Below are positions 1 to 8,635 of a stretch of 64,000 nt of DNA, piece by piece. Source of the DNA: Bog-532 sp963830385 (GTDB lineage: Bacteria; Actinomycetota; Actinomycetes; Streptosporangiales; Streptosporangiaceae); the NCBI GenBank assembly GCA_963830385.1, contig CAWHMD010000008.1:620001-684000 (forward strand). Direction: 5' to 3'. Each line of letters opens with the position of its first letter. Position 1 is the stretch's first letter. The notes below the pieces were generated by a model. That model searched no databases. It saw only the letters and a list, made by a program, of their open reading frames with translations, and was not told the origin of the DNA. The translations under genes were made by a program, and so were the position numbers.

Positions 1-762
1 CGCGCTGTGCTCGACGAACAGCCGGTGCTCCTGGTGCTGCCCGGCGTCGGTGATGTACAGCCCGTTCAGCTCGGCGTCGCCGCCCCGCCCGGCGTAGGTG
101 ACCGACGGGACGATCCGGACCAGGTCGCCGCCCAGGGTCACGACCGTGTGCGAGATCTTCGCGTCCTTACCCAGCTGCACGTGATGGTGGGACAGGTGCA
201 CCGCGTCGTCGGCCCAGTCCTGCAGGCTGACCACGCTCAGCGCGGCGCCGTCGGCCACTACCAGCTCGACGTTGTCGGCGTAGGTGGCGCTGCCGCGGTG
301 GTCCAGCACCACGGTGGCCCGGGCCATCGGGCCCACCTCGACCACGGTGTGACCGAACGCCACGCCCTCGATGCCCTCGCCGCGGACGGTGATCACGGTC
401 GGCGCGGAGGTCTCGGCCTCGGCCGGCACGGTGATCACGGTGGCCTCGGCGAACGAGGCGTAAGCGCGGGCGCTGACCCGGTCGGTCGGCACGTACGAGG
501 CGCCGATCCGGGGGTCACTGCGCAGGGCCTTTTCCGCCTTGACCTCAGGCGCCGCGTCGACCTCGACGGTCACCGAGCCCGCGGGCAGCGGGTCGGCCCC
601 GTGCAGGCCGCGCAGGCGGCGCAGCGGGGTGAACCGCCACTCCTCCTCGCGGCCGGTCGGGACCTCGAAGTCGGCCGGGTCGTAGGAGGCGTGCTCGTGC
701 AGGCGGGTAACGGGCGCGTCGGATTCGACGGCGCCCTGAAGCGCCGCCCCTGGGGCCGTCAT
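1..762 (-). CDS. sufD: Fe-S cluster assembly protein SufD (partial, 3' end outside window)
   Basis: Leftward gene cut by the window edge; 254 N-terminal codons are visible. The ATG at 762 overlaps the sufB stop (ATGA), so the two genes are translationally coupled. The protein starts MTAPGAALQGAVES and holds EEEWRFTPL near residue 40, typical of SufD N-termini, and the beta-helix motif GRGGDAELNGLY followed by HRLFVEH near the cut end, which is conserved in SufB/SufD. SufD pairs with SufB and the ATPase SufC in the cytoplasmic SufBC2D scaffold that builds Fe-S clusters. sufC, sufS and sufU would be expected beyond position 1. Confidence 0.95.
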   Translation of the reverse strand, partial: MTAPGAALQGAVESDAPVTRLHEHASYDPADFEVPTGREEEWRFTPLRRLRGLHGADPLPAGSVTVEVDAAPEVKAEKALRSDPRIGASYVPTDRVSARAYASFAEATVITVPAEAETSAPTVITVRGEGIEGVAFGHTVVEVGPMARATVVLDHRGSATYADNVELVVADGAALSVVSLQDWADDAVHLSHHHVQLGKDAKISHTVVTLGGDLVRIVPSVTYAGRGGDAELNGLYITDAGQHQEHRLFVEHSA

Positions 763-2174
763 CAGCCGACCGATCCTTCCATCTGGAGCGCGATCAGCCG
801 GTTGAGCTCGAGCGCGTACTCCATCGGGAGCTCGCGCGCGATCGGCTCGACGAAGCCGCGGACGATGGTGGCCATCGCCTCGTCCTCGGTCATCCCCCGG
901 CTCATCAGGTAGAACAGCTGGTCTTCGGAGATCTTGGAGACCGACGCCTCGTGGCCCATCTCCACGTCGTCCTCGCGCACGTCCACGTACGGGTAGGTGT
1001 CGCTGCGGCTGATCGTGTCGACCAGCAGCGCGTCGCACTTGACCGTGGACTTGGAGTGCTCGGCGCCCTCCTGCACGTTGACCAGGCCCCGGTAGGAGGT
1101 CCGGCCGCCGCCCCGGGCCACCGACTTGGACACGATCGTGGACGAGGTGTTCGGCGCGCAGTGCACCATCTTGGACCCGGCGTCCTGGTGCTGGCCCTCG
1201 CCCGCGAACGCGATCGACAGCGTCTCGCCCTTGGCGTGCTCACCCATCAGGTAGACGGCCGGGTACTTCATCGTGACCTTGGAGCCGATGTTGCCGTCGA
1301 TCCACTCCATGGTCGCGCCCTGCTCGGCGATGGCCCGCTTGGTGACCAGGTTGTAGACGTTGTTCGACCAGTTCTGGATCGTGGTGTACCGGCAGCGGGC
1401 GTCCTTCTTGACGATGATCTCGACCACCGCCGAGTGCAGCGAGTCCGACTTGTAGATCGGCGCGGTGCAGCCCTCGACGTAGTGCACGTAGGCACCCTCG
1501 TCCACGATGATCAGCGTCCGCTCGAACTGGCCCATGTTCTCGGTGTTGATCCGGAAGTAGGCCTGCAGCGGGATGTCCACGTGCACGCCCTTCGGCACGT
1601 AGATGAACGAGCCGCCGGACCACACGGCCGTGTTCAGCGCGGCGAACTTGTTGTCGCCGGGCGGGATCACGGTGCCGAAATACTCCTGGAACAGCTCGGG
1701 GTGCTCGCGCAGCGCCGTGTCGGTGTCGAGGAAGATGACGCCCTTCTCCTCGAGGTCCTCACGGATCTTGTGGTAGACGACCTCGGACTCGTACTGGGCC
1801 GCCACCCCGGCGATCAGCCGCTGCTTCTCGGCCTCGGGGATGCCCAGCTTGTCGTAGGTGTTCTTGATGTCTTCCGGAAGGTCGTCCCAGCTTTCGGCCT
1901 GCTTCTCGGTCGACCGGACGAAGTACTTGATGTTGTCGAAGTCGATCTCGGACAGGTCGGCGCCCCAGGTCGGGAGCGGCTTGCGCCCGAACATGCGCAG
2001 CCCGCGAAGACGGAGGTCCAGCATCCACTCGGGCTCGTTCTTGCGGGCCGAGATGTCGCGGACCACGTCCTCGGACAGGCCACGGCGGGCGGACGCGCCG
2101 GCCACATCGCTGTCGGCCCAGCCGAACTTGTAAGCGCCGAGGCCGTCCAGCTGGTCGTTAGCGGTCGTCGTCAT
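762..2174 (-). CDS. sufB: Fe-S cluster assembly protein SufB
   Basis: A 470-aa SufB scaffold subunit of the SufBCD complex. Family blocks are VVYHKIREDLEEKG, IPPGDNKFAALNTAVWSGG, YVEGCTAPIY and the C-terminal MEYALELNRLIALQMEG. The ATG at 2174 (MTTTANDQ) is chosen because GGAGGG lies 8 nt upstream; an open frame continues further upstream inside sufR but has no ribosome site. The gene starts 17 bp inside the 3' end of sufR and its stop overlaps the sufD start, so sufR-sufB-sufD form one operon. Length and motifs look intact. Confidence 0.97.
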   Translation of the reverse strand: MTTTANDQLDGLGAYKFGWADSDVAGASARRGLSEDVVRDISARKNEPEWMLDLRLRGLRMFGRKPLPTWGADLSEIDFDNIKYFVRSTEKQAESWDDLPEDIKNTYDKLGIPEAEKQRLIAGVAAQYESEVVYHKIREDLEEKGVIFLDTDTALREHPELFQEYFGTVIPPGDNKFAALNTAVWSGGSFIYVPKGVHVDIPLQAYFRINTENMGQFERTLIIVDEGAYVHYVEGCTAPIYKSDSLHSAVVEIIVKKDARCRYTTIQNWSNNVYNLVTKRAIAEQGATMEWIDGNIGSKVTMKYPAVYLMGEHAKGETLSIAFAGEGQHQDAGSKMVHCAPNTSSTIVSKSVARGGGRTSYRGLVNVQEGAEHSKSTVKCDALLVDTISRSDTYPYVDVREDDVEMGHEASVSKISEDQLFYLMSRGMTEDEAMATIVRGFVEPIARELPMEYALELNRLIALQMEGSVG

Positions 2175-2973
2175 ATGAAGAGCCCTCCGGACTCTGGAAT
2201 GTTTTCGCCGTTCCCCGGGACTCAACCGGGTCCGGGGCCGTCTGCTTCCCCGCCAGAGAACGGCAGGTCACGTGGGTCGTGCAGATACCGTCGCCGTGGG
2301 CGATGGTAGCCAGGCGCTGCACCGGGACACCCAGCAACCGGCTGAACGCCTCGGTCTCGGCCTCGCACAGCTGCGGGAACTCGGCGGCCACGTGCGCCAC
2401 CGGGCAGTGGTGCTGGCACAGCTGCTCGCCCCCGGCGGCCACGGCCGACTTGCCGGCGGCGGGGGCGGCCACGGTCGAGGCCGCGTAGCCATCCGCGGAC
2501 AGCGCGTCGGCCAGGGCCTGGACCCGCTCCCCCGGCGCGGCCGCGGCCACGACCGGGCCGTACCGGCGCTCCAGCTCGGCCACCTGGTGGCGGGCGAACT
2601 GCTCGACCGCCGCCGGGCCTGCCGTCTCGGCCAGGAACCGCAGCGCGCTGCTGGCCAGGTCGTCGTAGGCGTGCTCGAACGCGCTCCGGCCCGCGTCGGT
2701 GATGGCGAACAGCCGGGCCGGGCGCCCGCGCCCCCGGCTGGCGTAGGTGCGGGCGGTGCGGGTCTCGATCAGCCCCTCGGCCAGCAGGTTGTCCAGGTGC
2801 CGCCGGATCGCGGCCGGGGTCAGCCCGAGCCGGCTGCCGATCACCGAGGCCGTGGACGGTCCCAGCTCCAGGATCAGCCGGGCCACCCGGGCGCGGGTAC
2901 CGCGCTCTGAGCTGGCCGCGGCACCATGTGCCACCGCCTGCCGCTCAGAAGTCACTGCCCGCATGTTTTTCAC
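2158..2973 (-). CDS. sufR: SufR-type Fe-S sensing transcriptional regulator of the suf operon
   Basis: A 271-aa protein with an N-terminal winged helix (residues about 28-100: ILELGPSTASVIGSRLGL, then AAIRRHLDNLLAEGLI) and a C-terminal cysteine region (LCQHHCPVAHVAAEF, QLCEAE, GICTTHV). Those cysteines match the cluster-ligand arrangement of SufR, which holds a [Fe-S] cluster and represses suf when clusters are sufficient. It is the first gene of the operon, and its stop lies 17 bp inside sufB. The GTG at 2973 is preferred because a CATACT -10-like box sits 6 nt upstream, giving a leaderless start; an ATG at 2964 is the alternative. No clear inverted-repeat operator was recognised by eye. Confidence 0.9.
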   Translation of the reverse strand: MKNMRAVTSERQAVAHGAAASSERGTRARVARLILELGPSTASVIGSRLGLTPAAIRRHLDNLLAEGLIETRTARTYASRGRGRPARLFAITDAGRSAFEHAYDDLASSALRFLAETAGPAAVEQFARHQVAELERRYGPVVAAAAPGERVQALADALSADGYAASTVAAPAAGKSAVAAGGEQLCQHHCPVAHVAAEFPQLCEAETEAFSRLLGVPVQRLATIAHGDGICTTHVTCRSLAGKQTAPDPVESRGTAKTFQSPEGSSYDDDR

Positions 2974-3069
2974 AACACAAGTATGCCGTAAATAAGTCCG
3001 TCACCGCAAAGTTTACCGAACGCCAGTGTGACGTAATTCCGCAGCCCGCCCCCCAGTACGCTGAGCAGC
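2974..3069. promoter_or_regulatory. Divergent promoter region of sufR and the metallophosphoesterase gene
   Basis: A 96-bp divergent gap. Leftward: TTGCGG (3004-3009, bottom strand), 18 nt, CATACT (2980-2985), 6 nt, GTG of sufR. Rightward: TACGCT (3057-3062) lies 7 nt before the ATG at 3070. Both point to leaderless transcripts. The stretch is visibly richer in A+T than its surroundings. SufR autoregulation would be expected to act here, but I see no perfect dyad. Confidence 0.55.
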
Positions 3070-4416
3070 ATGGCTGGGGCTCAACCGGACGTGGCCGACC
3101 TGCTGGACGTCCGGATCCCGGACGGCGGGCGGGTGGTCGCCGTCAGCGACCTGCACCTGCCGCCGGAGCGGTCGGAGAGCTCCGGCCGGTCGTGCCAGAT
3201 CCTGGCCGCCCGGCTGGCCGAGCTGACCGGGCCCCAGTCCGCGGCACCGACCGTCGTGCTGGCCGGCGACATCATCGAGCTGCTGGCCAACCCGCAGGCG
3301 ACCGCGGCCGAGATCCTGCGCGAGCACGAGGACCTGTGCGCGGCGCTGACCGCGGTGGTGGCCCGCGGCGGCCAGGTGATCTACGCCATCGGCAACCACG
3401 ACAGCGACCTGACCTGGGACGCCAAGGCGGCCGACGCGGTGCGCGACCTGACCGGGGCCCGCCTGTGCCTGGCCGCCGACCTGATGCTCGACCCGGACGC
3501 GCCCGGGGGCGGCCGGGTCCGGGTCGAGCACGGCCACCAGCTTGATCCCTACAACTGCTTCTGTGACCAGCGCAACAACCTGGACACTCCGCTCGGCCAT
3601 CACATCGTGCGGGAGGTCCTGCCCCGGATCGAGTTCCTGGGCCGCGGCTGGCTGGACGGCGCCCACGAGATGGCCGACCCGGCCGACTTCCCGTCGTTCG
3701 TGGGGTCCCGGCTGTTCTATCGCAAGCTCATCCGGCACGCCTGGTGGCTGGTGCTGATCCCGGTGCTGCTGCTGCTCGGCCTGCGGGTGTCGGAGATCCT
3801 GGCGCTGCCGAGCCGGTACCCGGACACCACCCGGTGGGTGCACGGCGCCCAGATCCTGGGCTACGGCGCGGTAGCCGACCTGATCGTGGTGGCCGCGATC
3901 ATCGCGATCGTGTCCCGCCGGGCGTGGACCTCGATCAGCGAGCTGGCGCTGGCCGAACGAGGCTACGGGCAGAACTCAGCCGCCCGCCAGCGGGCCGCCG
4001 ACCTGACCGCCGACGGCTACCGGGGCTTCGTGTCCGGGCACACCCACCACCCCGAGCTGAGCGCCTGCGGGCAGGGTTTCTACGCCAACTCCGGCTCGTG
4101 CACCACGGTGGTGGAGGCCACCACCACCCGGCTCGGTATGCCGTCGGCCTACCTGCGGGCCCAGCAGATCTCCTGGGTGGAGCTGGCTAATTCCCCGCGG
4201 GCAGGGCTGCGGGCCGAGCTGCGGGTAGCCAGGATCGACACGCCGGGGGCGACCCGGCTGGAGCGGTTCGCGGCCCACGAGCGGCACCGGTTCGCCACCA
4301 GCCCGGCCGTGGTCGGCACCTGGCCGGACGGCCGGGACTGGCCGGCCGGGGCTATTACGACTGGCCGTAGTACGAGTAGCGGTGCCGGCGCGCCGGGCGG
4401 CCCGCCGCGCCCATAG
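3070..4416 (+). CDS. Membrane-anchored calcineurin-like metallophosphoesterase
   Basis: A 448-aa protein with the full set of calcineurin-type metal motifs: VSDLHL (DxH, about residue 26), LAGDIIEL (GD), AIGNHDSD (GNHD), EHGHQ and SGHTHH (GHxH). Between the fourth and fifth motifs lie two hydrophobic segments (about 222-240, WWLVLIPVLLLLGL, and 265-285, AVADLIVVAAIIAIVS), so the catalytic fold is split by a membrane hairpin. UDP-2,3-diacylglucosamine hydrolase-like enzymes share the motif set, but the substrate here is unknown. ATG 3070 follows TACGCT by 7 nt. The next gene starts 10 bp downstream. Confidence 0.8.
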   Translation: MAGAQPDVADLLDVRIPDGGRVVAVSDLHLPPERSESSGRSCQILAARLAELTGPQSAAPTVVLAGDIIELLANPQATAAEILREHEDLCAALTAVVARGGQVIYAIGNHDSDLTWDAKAADAVRDLTGARLCLAADLMLDPDAPGGGRVRVEHGHQLDPYNCFCDQRNNLDTPLGHHIVREVLPRIEFLGRGWLDGAHEMADPADFPSFVGSRLFYRKLIRHAWWLVLIPVLLLLGLRVSEILALPSRYPDTTRWVHGAQILGYGAVADLIVVAAIIAIVSRRAWTSISELALAERGYGQNSAARQRAADLTADGYRGFVSGHTHHPELSACGQGFYANSGSCTTVVEATTTRLGMPSAYLRAQQISWVELANSPRAGLRAELRVARIDTPGATRLERFAAHERHRFATSPAVVGTWPDGRDWPAGAITTGRSTSSGAGAPGGPPRP

Positions 4417-4426
4417 ACTCGCGAGC

Positions 4427-5353
4427 GTGAGCATCGCCCCTGCCGTCGAGATCGCGGGTCTGGTCAAGCGGTACCGGCACGCGCTCGCGGTCGACGGGCT
4501 GACCCTGACCGCCGCCCGCGGCGAGGTCACGTCCATCCTCGGCCCCAACGGGGCGGGCAAGACCACCACGATCGAGATCTGTGAGGGGTACCGGCGGGCG
4601 GAGGCGGGCACGGTCCGGGTGCTCGGCCGGGACCCGGTACGCGACGCCCGGGCCCTGCGGCCCCGGGTCGGGGTGATGCTGCAGGCCGGCGGGGTGCCGC
4701 CGGCCGTACCGGCCGGCGAGTACCTGCGCCTGCTGGCCCGGTTCCACGCGCACCCGCTCGATCCAGCCGGGCTGCTGGCGCGGGTCGGCCTGACCGAGGT
4801 GGCCCGGACCCCCTACAAGCGGCTGTCCGGCGGGCAGCAGCAGCGGCTGGCGCTGGCGGCGGCCGTCATCGGCCGCCCTGAGCTGGTGTTCCTGGACGAG
4901 CCGACGGCCGGGATGGACCCGCAGGCCCGGCACGCGACCTGGGACCTGATCGGAGAGCTGCGCACGGCCGGCGTGAGCGTGATCCTGACCACCCACTTCA
5001 TGGACGAGGCGGAGCGGCTGTCGGACCGGGTGGCCATCATCGACCGCGGCTGCCTGGTCGCGGGCGGCACCCCGGCCGAGCTGTGCGGCGGCGCGGGCCA
5101 GCTGCGGTTCCGGGCCGACGGCGGGCTGGACACCGACGGCCTGGTGGCGGCGCTGCCGGACGGCAGCGCGGCCAAGGAGTCCCCGGCCGGGCACTACGTG
5201 ATCGAGGTGCCGGACGGTATCAGCCCGCAGCTGCTGGCCTCGGTCACCGCCTGGTGCGCCGAGCACGGCGTGCTGCCGACCAGCCTGCGGATCGAGAGCC
5301 GCACGCTGGAGGACGTTTTCCTGGAGCTGACCGGAAGGGAGCTGCGCCCGTGA
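4427..5353 (+). CDS. ABC-2 type transporter, ATP-binding protein
   Basis: A 308-aa DRI-type ATPase: Walker A GPNGAGKTTTIE, Q-loop VMLQAGG, signature LSGGQQQRL, Walker B ELVFLDEPTAGMD, and H-loop TTHFMDEAE. The long C-terminal domain ends in LEDVFLELTGREL, common to exporters of drugs or lipids. GTG 4427 is chosen over an upstream in-frame ATG because that one lies inside the preceding gene and because TAGACT (4414-4419) sits 7 nt before the GTG, overlapping the previous stop codon. The stop overlaps the permease start (GTGA). The substrate cannot be told from sequence. Confidence 0.9.
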   Translation: MSIAPAVEIAGLVKRYRHALAVDGLTLTAARGEVTSILGPNGAGKTTTIEICEGYRRAEAGTVRVLGRDPVRDARALRPRVGVMLQAGGVPPAVPAGEYLRLLARFHAHPLDPAGLLARVGLTEVARTPYKRLSGGQQQRLALAAAVIGRPELVFLDEPTAGMDPQARHATWDLIGELRTAGVSVILTTHFMDEAERLSDRVAIIDRGCLVAGGTPAELCGGAGQLRFRADGGLDTDGLVAALPDGSAAKESPAGHYVIEVPDGISPQLLASVTAWCAEHGVLPTSLRIESRTLEDVFLELTGRELRP

Positions 5354-6144
5354 CCGTGGCCTCACCCGAGGCAGCCGCGTCGTTCGCCCCCGCGCCGGGG
5401 GCGGCGCCGATGGGCCGGATGATCACCGCGCAGACGGCGATGGAGACCCGGATGCTGCTGCGCAACGGCGAGCAGCTGACCGTGACGATGGTCATCCCGC
5501 TGGCCCTGCTGGCCATGTTCAGCCTGGAGCCGCTGGTCAGCGTGGGCGGCGGTTCCCGCATCAACTTCCTGGCCCCCGGCATCATCGCGCTGGCGGTGAT
5601 GTCGACCGCGTTCACCAGCCAGGCCATCGCCACCGGGTTCGAGCGCCGGTACGGCGTGCTCAAGCGGCTGGGCGCCGAGCCGCTGTCCCGGGTCGGGCTG
5701 ATCTCGGCCAAGACCGTCAGCGTGATCATCGTCGAGCTGCTGCAGGCGGTGCTGATCACCGCGGTGGCGTTCGGGCTCGGCTGGCGCCCGCACGCCAGCG
5801 CGCTGGCCTTCCTGACCGTGCCGCTGCTGGTGCTGGCGGGCACGGCCGCCTTCAGCGGGCTGGCGCTGCTGATGGCGGGGACGCTGCGGGCCGAGGCCAC
5901 GCTGGCCCTGGCCAACCTGATCTACATCGCGCTGCTGGGCCTGGGCGGCGTCGTCTTCCCGCTGTCCAAGTTCCCGGCCGCCGCCCACCCGTACCTGACC
6001 CTGCTGCCGACCGGGGCGCTGGCCACCGGGCTGCGGTCGGTGCTGGCCTCGGCGGCCGGGGTGCCCGTGCGGGACCTGATCGTGCTGGTGGTGTGGGCGG
6101 TGCTGGGCATCGGCCTGGCCGCCCGCACATTCCGCTGGGAGTGA
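5350..6144 (+). CDS. ABC-2 type transporter, permease protein
   Basis: A 264-aa membrane protein with about six hydrophobic segments (for example VTMVIPLALLAMFSL, FLAPGIIALAVMSTAF, LIVLVVWAVLGIGLAAR) and the ABC-2 permease pattern FERRYGVLKRLGAEPLSR after the second segment. Its GTG start overlaps the ATPase stop (GTGA), so the two subunits are coupled. It ends in FRWE, a frequent end for this family. Probably exports a small hydrophobic compound; inference only. Confidence 0.88.
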   Translation: MTVASPEAAASFAPAPGAAPMGRMITAQTAMETRMLLRNGEQLTVTMVIPLALLAMFSLEPLVSVGGGSRINFLAPGIIALAVMSTAFTSQAIATGFERRYGVLKRLGAEPLSRVGLISAKTVSVIIVELLQAVLITAVAFGLGWRPHASALAFLTVPLLVLAGTAAFSGLALLMAGTLRAEATLALANLIYIALLGLGGVVFPLSKFPAAAHPYLTLLPTGALATGLRSVLASAAGVPVRDLIVLVVWAVLGIGLAARTFRWE

Positions 6145-7022
6145 ACTCCCGGGCGACGGCCGGGCCGGCTGCCCTGGTGCTCAGCGGGATCGTCTCCACC
6201 CAGGTCGGTGCCGGCCTCGCCACCCGGCTGTTCCACCAGGTGCCGGCGGCCGCGGTGACCGGCGTGCGGCTGTGGGCGGCCGCCATCGTGCTGCTGATCG
6301 TGTCGGCCCGCGGGGTGAGCGCCGCCGTCTCCGGGGTGGCCCGCCGCCGGGCCTGGCGCGACGCGCTGATCCTGCTCGGCTTCGGGCTGACGCTGGGCGC
6401 CATGAACTTCGTCTTCTACCAGGCCATCGCCCGGATTCCGCTCGGGGTGGCGGTGACGATCGAGTTCCTGGGCCCGCTGGCGGTGGCGGTGGCGGGCTCA
6501 CGCCGCCTGCTCGACCTGGTGTGGGTGGGGCTGGCGGCGGCGGGCGTGGTCCTGCTGACCGGCGACGGCACCGGGCACCTGAACCTGGCCGGCGTGGTGT
6601 TCGCCGCGCTGGCCGCGGCCGGCTGGGCTGGTTACATCCTGTTCAGCGTGGCCACCGGACGCCGCTTCAGCGGGGCGTCCGGCCTGGCCCTGGCCATGGT
6701 CGTGGCCACGCTGGCGGTCACCCCGCTGGCCGCGGCCGCGGCCACCCCGGCCCTCGGCCGCCCGTCGGTGCTGCTGATTGGCGCGGCGGTCGGAGTGCTG
6801 TCGTCGGCGATCCCCTACGGCCTGGAGATGCAGGCGCTGCGGTGGCTGCCGTCCCGGGTGTTCGGCATCTGGATGAGCGTCGAGCCGGCCGTGGCCGCGC
6901 TGATCGGCCTGCTCCTGCTCGGGCAGCACCTGTCCCTGGGCGAGTGGGTCGCGGTCGCCTGCGTGGTGGTGGCCAGCATCGGCGCCGCCCGCGCCACACC
7001 CGCGGCCCCGGCCCCCGACTGA
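6141..7022 (+). CDS. EamA-family (DMT superfamily) transporter
   Basis: A 293-aa protein with about ten hydrophobic segments and two EamA repeats, the RhtA-like arrangement seen in threonine/homoserine or cysteine/metabolite exporters. Visible family cues are LGAMNFVFYQAIARIPLGVAV and SSAIPYGLEMQALRWLP, followed by SVEPAVAALIGLLLLGQ. The GTG at 6141 overlaps the permease stop (GTGA), so it is probably co-transcribed with the ABC transporter; functional linkage is inference. Substrate unknown. Confidence 0.85.
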   Translation: MNSRATAGPAALVLSGIVSTQVGAGLATRLFHQVPAAAVTGVRLWAAAIVLLIVSARGVSAAVSGVARRRAWRDALILLGFGLTLGAMNFVFYQAIARIPLGVAVTIEFLGPLAVAVAGSRRLLDLVWVGLAAAGVVLLTGDGTGHLNLAGVVFAALAAAGWAGYILFSVATGRRFSGASGLALAMVVATLAVTPLAAAAATPALGRPSVLLIGAAVGVLSSAIPYGLEMQALRWLPSRVFGIWMSVEPAVAALIGLLLLGQHLSLGEWVAVACVVVASIGAARATPAAPAPD

Positions 7023-7049
7023 CCCGCGTGGGCCTGCTACGGTCCCGTG

Positions 7050-7439
7050 ATGGAAACCCCTGTCGGCCAGCTGATGAACATCGTCGTGGACTGCCCGGAC
7101 GCCGACATCTCCGCCCGGTTCTGGGCGGCCGTCCTCGGCTGGGAGCGGGTGCAGGAGAACGCCGGCTCGGTCGACATCGCGGACGCCGCCGACGGCCGGC
7201 GACGCCTGGTGTTCCAGCAGATCGCCGAGTACCGCCCGCCCGGCTGGCCGGACCAGGGGCCACCGCAGCAGCTTCACCTGGATGTGCGGGTCGACGACCT
7301 CGAGATCGCCGATCAGCGGGTGCGCGCCTTGGGCGCGGTCCCGCTCGGGGAACGTGTCGTGCTCGAGGACGAAACCTACTGCGTCTACGCCGACCCGGCC
7401 GGACACCCGTTCTGTCTCGTGCAGCTCGAAACCGCCTGA
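7050..7439 (+). CDS. VOC (glyoxalase-like) domain protein
   Basis: A 129-aa single-domain protein starting with a VOC-type first strand (LMNIVVDCPDADISARFW) and ending with the matching strand YADPAGHPFCLVQL. Actinomycetes carry many such proteins annotated as glyoxalase-like or resistance-like; the reaction is unknown. ATG 7050 is chosen because TACGGT (7038-7043) lies 6 nt upstream; a GTG one codon earlier is possible. It lies 27 bp after the EamA gene but appears to have its own leaderless promoter. Confidence 0.8.
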   Translation: METPVGQLMNIVVDCPDADISARFWAAVLGWERVQENAGSVDIADAADGRRRLVFQQIAEYRPPGWPDQGPPQQLHLDVRVDDLEIADQRVRALGAVPLGERVVLEDETYCVYADPAGHPFCLVQLETA

Positions 7440-7552
7440 ACCGCGGAGCCTTCATCCTGTGAAGAGCCCGCTTTCCAGGGTTTTCCAGGACAGGGCACGA
7501 ACTTCGGTGGGCCATGCGGCTGGGCGGGCTCCGCCTCCCTACGATGGGTAGT

Positions 7553-8635
7553 GTGTCCGCTCAACCCGTGTCCCCGGCCGCACGCTCACGTCCCGCGTGG
7601 CGGCGGTACTGGGAGCTGATCACCGGGCCGGTGCTGCGGCCGACCACCGGCTCGCTGCGCGGGCTGGCGCTGGCCTCGGTGGTGGCCAACGTGATCATCA
7701 TGTCCACCGGCGAGGCGGTGCGGCTCAGCAAGTCGGGCCTGGGCTGCCCGGACTGGCCGGACTGCACGGCCAAGAGCCTGGTCGTGGCGAACACCGCCGG
7801 GCAGACCACGCTGAACACCTGGATCGAGTTCGGCAACCGGCTGCTCAACTTCCCGCTGGTGGCCATCGCCGGCCTCACGTTCATCGCCGCCTGCTGTTAC
7901 CGGGCCCCCGGTGCTGCCGGAGGCGGCCAGACGGTACCCGGGCGCCGGCGGCGGGACCTGATCTGGCTGGCGGCGGCGCTGCCGGGCGGGGTCATCGGCC
8001 AGGCCGTGGTGGGCGGCATCACCGTGCTCACCAAGCTCAACCCGGTGTGGGTGGCGATCCACTTCATGCTGTCGACCGCGATCGTCGCGGCCGCGGTCGT
8101 GCTCCAGGTGCGGGCGGGCGAGGGCACCGGCCCGGCGGTGCCGGTCGTCCGCCGGGACCTTCGCATCATCGGGGCCACGCTGGTGGGCGCGGTCGCGCTG
8201 ATGTTCGCGGCCGGCACCGTGGTCACCGGCACCGGGCCGCTGGCCGGCAACGCGGCCGCGCAGCGGTTCCACCTGCCGTTCGCGGGCGTGACCCAGCTGC
8301 ACGCGGACATCGGCTGGGTCATCGGCGCGCTGTCGTTCGCGCTGCTGATCGGGCTGCCGCTGTCCGGCGCGCCGCGCCCGGCCGTGCGCCGGATCTACCT
8401 GCTGGCCGGGCTGACCCTGGCCCAGGGCGCGATCGGGTATGCGCAGTACTTCGCCGGCCTGCCCGCGGGCCTGGTCTGGGTGCACGTCACGGTGGCGGTG
8501 GTGATCTGGGCGGTGACGGTGTGGCTGTACCTGGCCATGCGCGAGCGCGGCCCGGCGCCCAGGCCGGCTGAACCGGAGCAGGCCGAGGTGGCCGGCGGGG
8601 AGCGGCCCGCTACCGCTCCGGCCCGCGGGGCATGA
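7553..8635 (+). CDS. ctaA: Heme A synthase (COX15/CtaA family)
   Basis: A 360-aa integral membrane protein with eight hydrophobic segments in two four-helix halves. The extracytoplasmic cysteine pair SGLGCPDWPDC follows the first segment. Heme ligand positions are WVAIHF, QLHADIGW and WVHVTV; the first position reads EFGNR, with the catalytic Glu kept but Asn where Bacillus CtaA has His. CtaA turns heme O into heme A for aa3 oxidase. The start is GTG 7553, 7 nt after TACGAT (7540-7545), implying a leaderless mRNA; two upstream in-frame ATGs lie at or before the promoter. The 3' end overlaps prsW (convergent) by 26 bp. No ctaB lies nearby. Confidence 0.92.
   Translation: MSAQPVSPAARSRPAWRRYWELITGPVLRPTTGSLRGLALASVVANVIIMSTGEAVRLSKSGLGCPDWPDCTAKSLVVANTAGQTTLNTWIEFGNRLLNFPLVAIAGLTFIAACCYRAPGAAGGGQTVPGRRRRDLIWLAAALPGGVIGQAVVGGITVLTKLNPVWVAIHFMLSTAIVAAAVVLQVRAGEGTGPAVPVVRRDLRIIGATLVGAVALMFAAGTVVTGTGPLAGNAAAQRFHLPFAGVTQLHADIGWVIGALSFALLIGLPLSGAPRPAVRRIYLLAGLTLAQGAIGYAQYFAGLPAGLVWVHVTVAVVIWAVTVWLYLAMRERGPAPRPAEPEQAEVAGGERPATAPARGA

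Noticed and set aside
951..2309. Long open frames on the opposite strand of sufB and of many other genes (for example 25346-28027, 28082-30805, 54386-56134)
   Set aside because: They mirror real genes, as expected at very high G+C, are Arg/Pro/Gly/His-rich, and lack family motifs and ribosome sites.
2973..3020. Rex- or SufR-type operator near TTGTGAAAAAC upstream of sufR
   Set aside because: Only one half-site is present; the matching inverted half could not be found.
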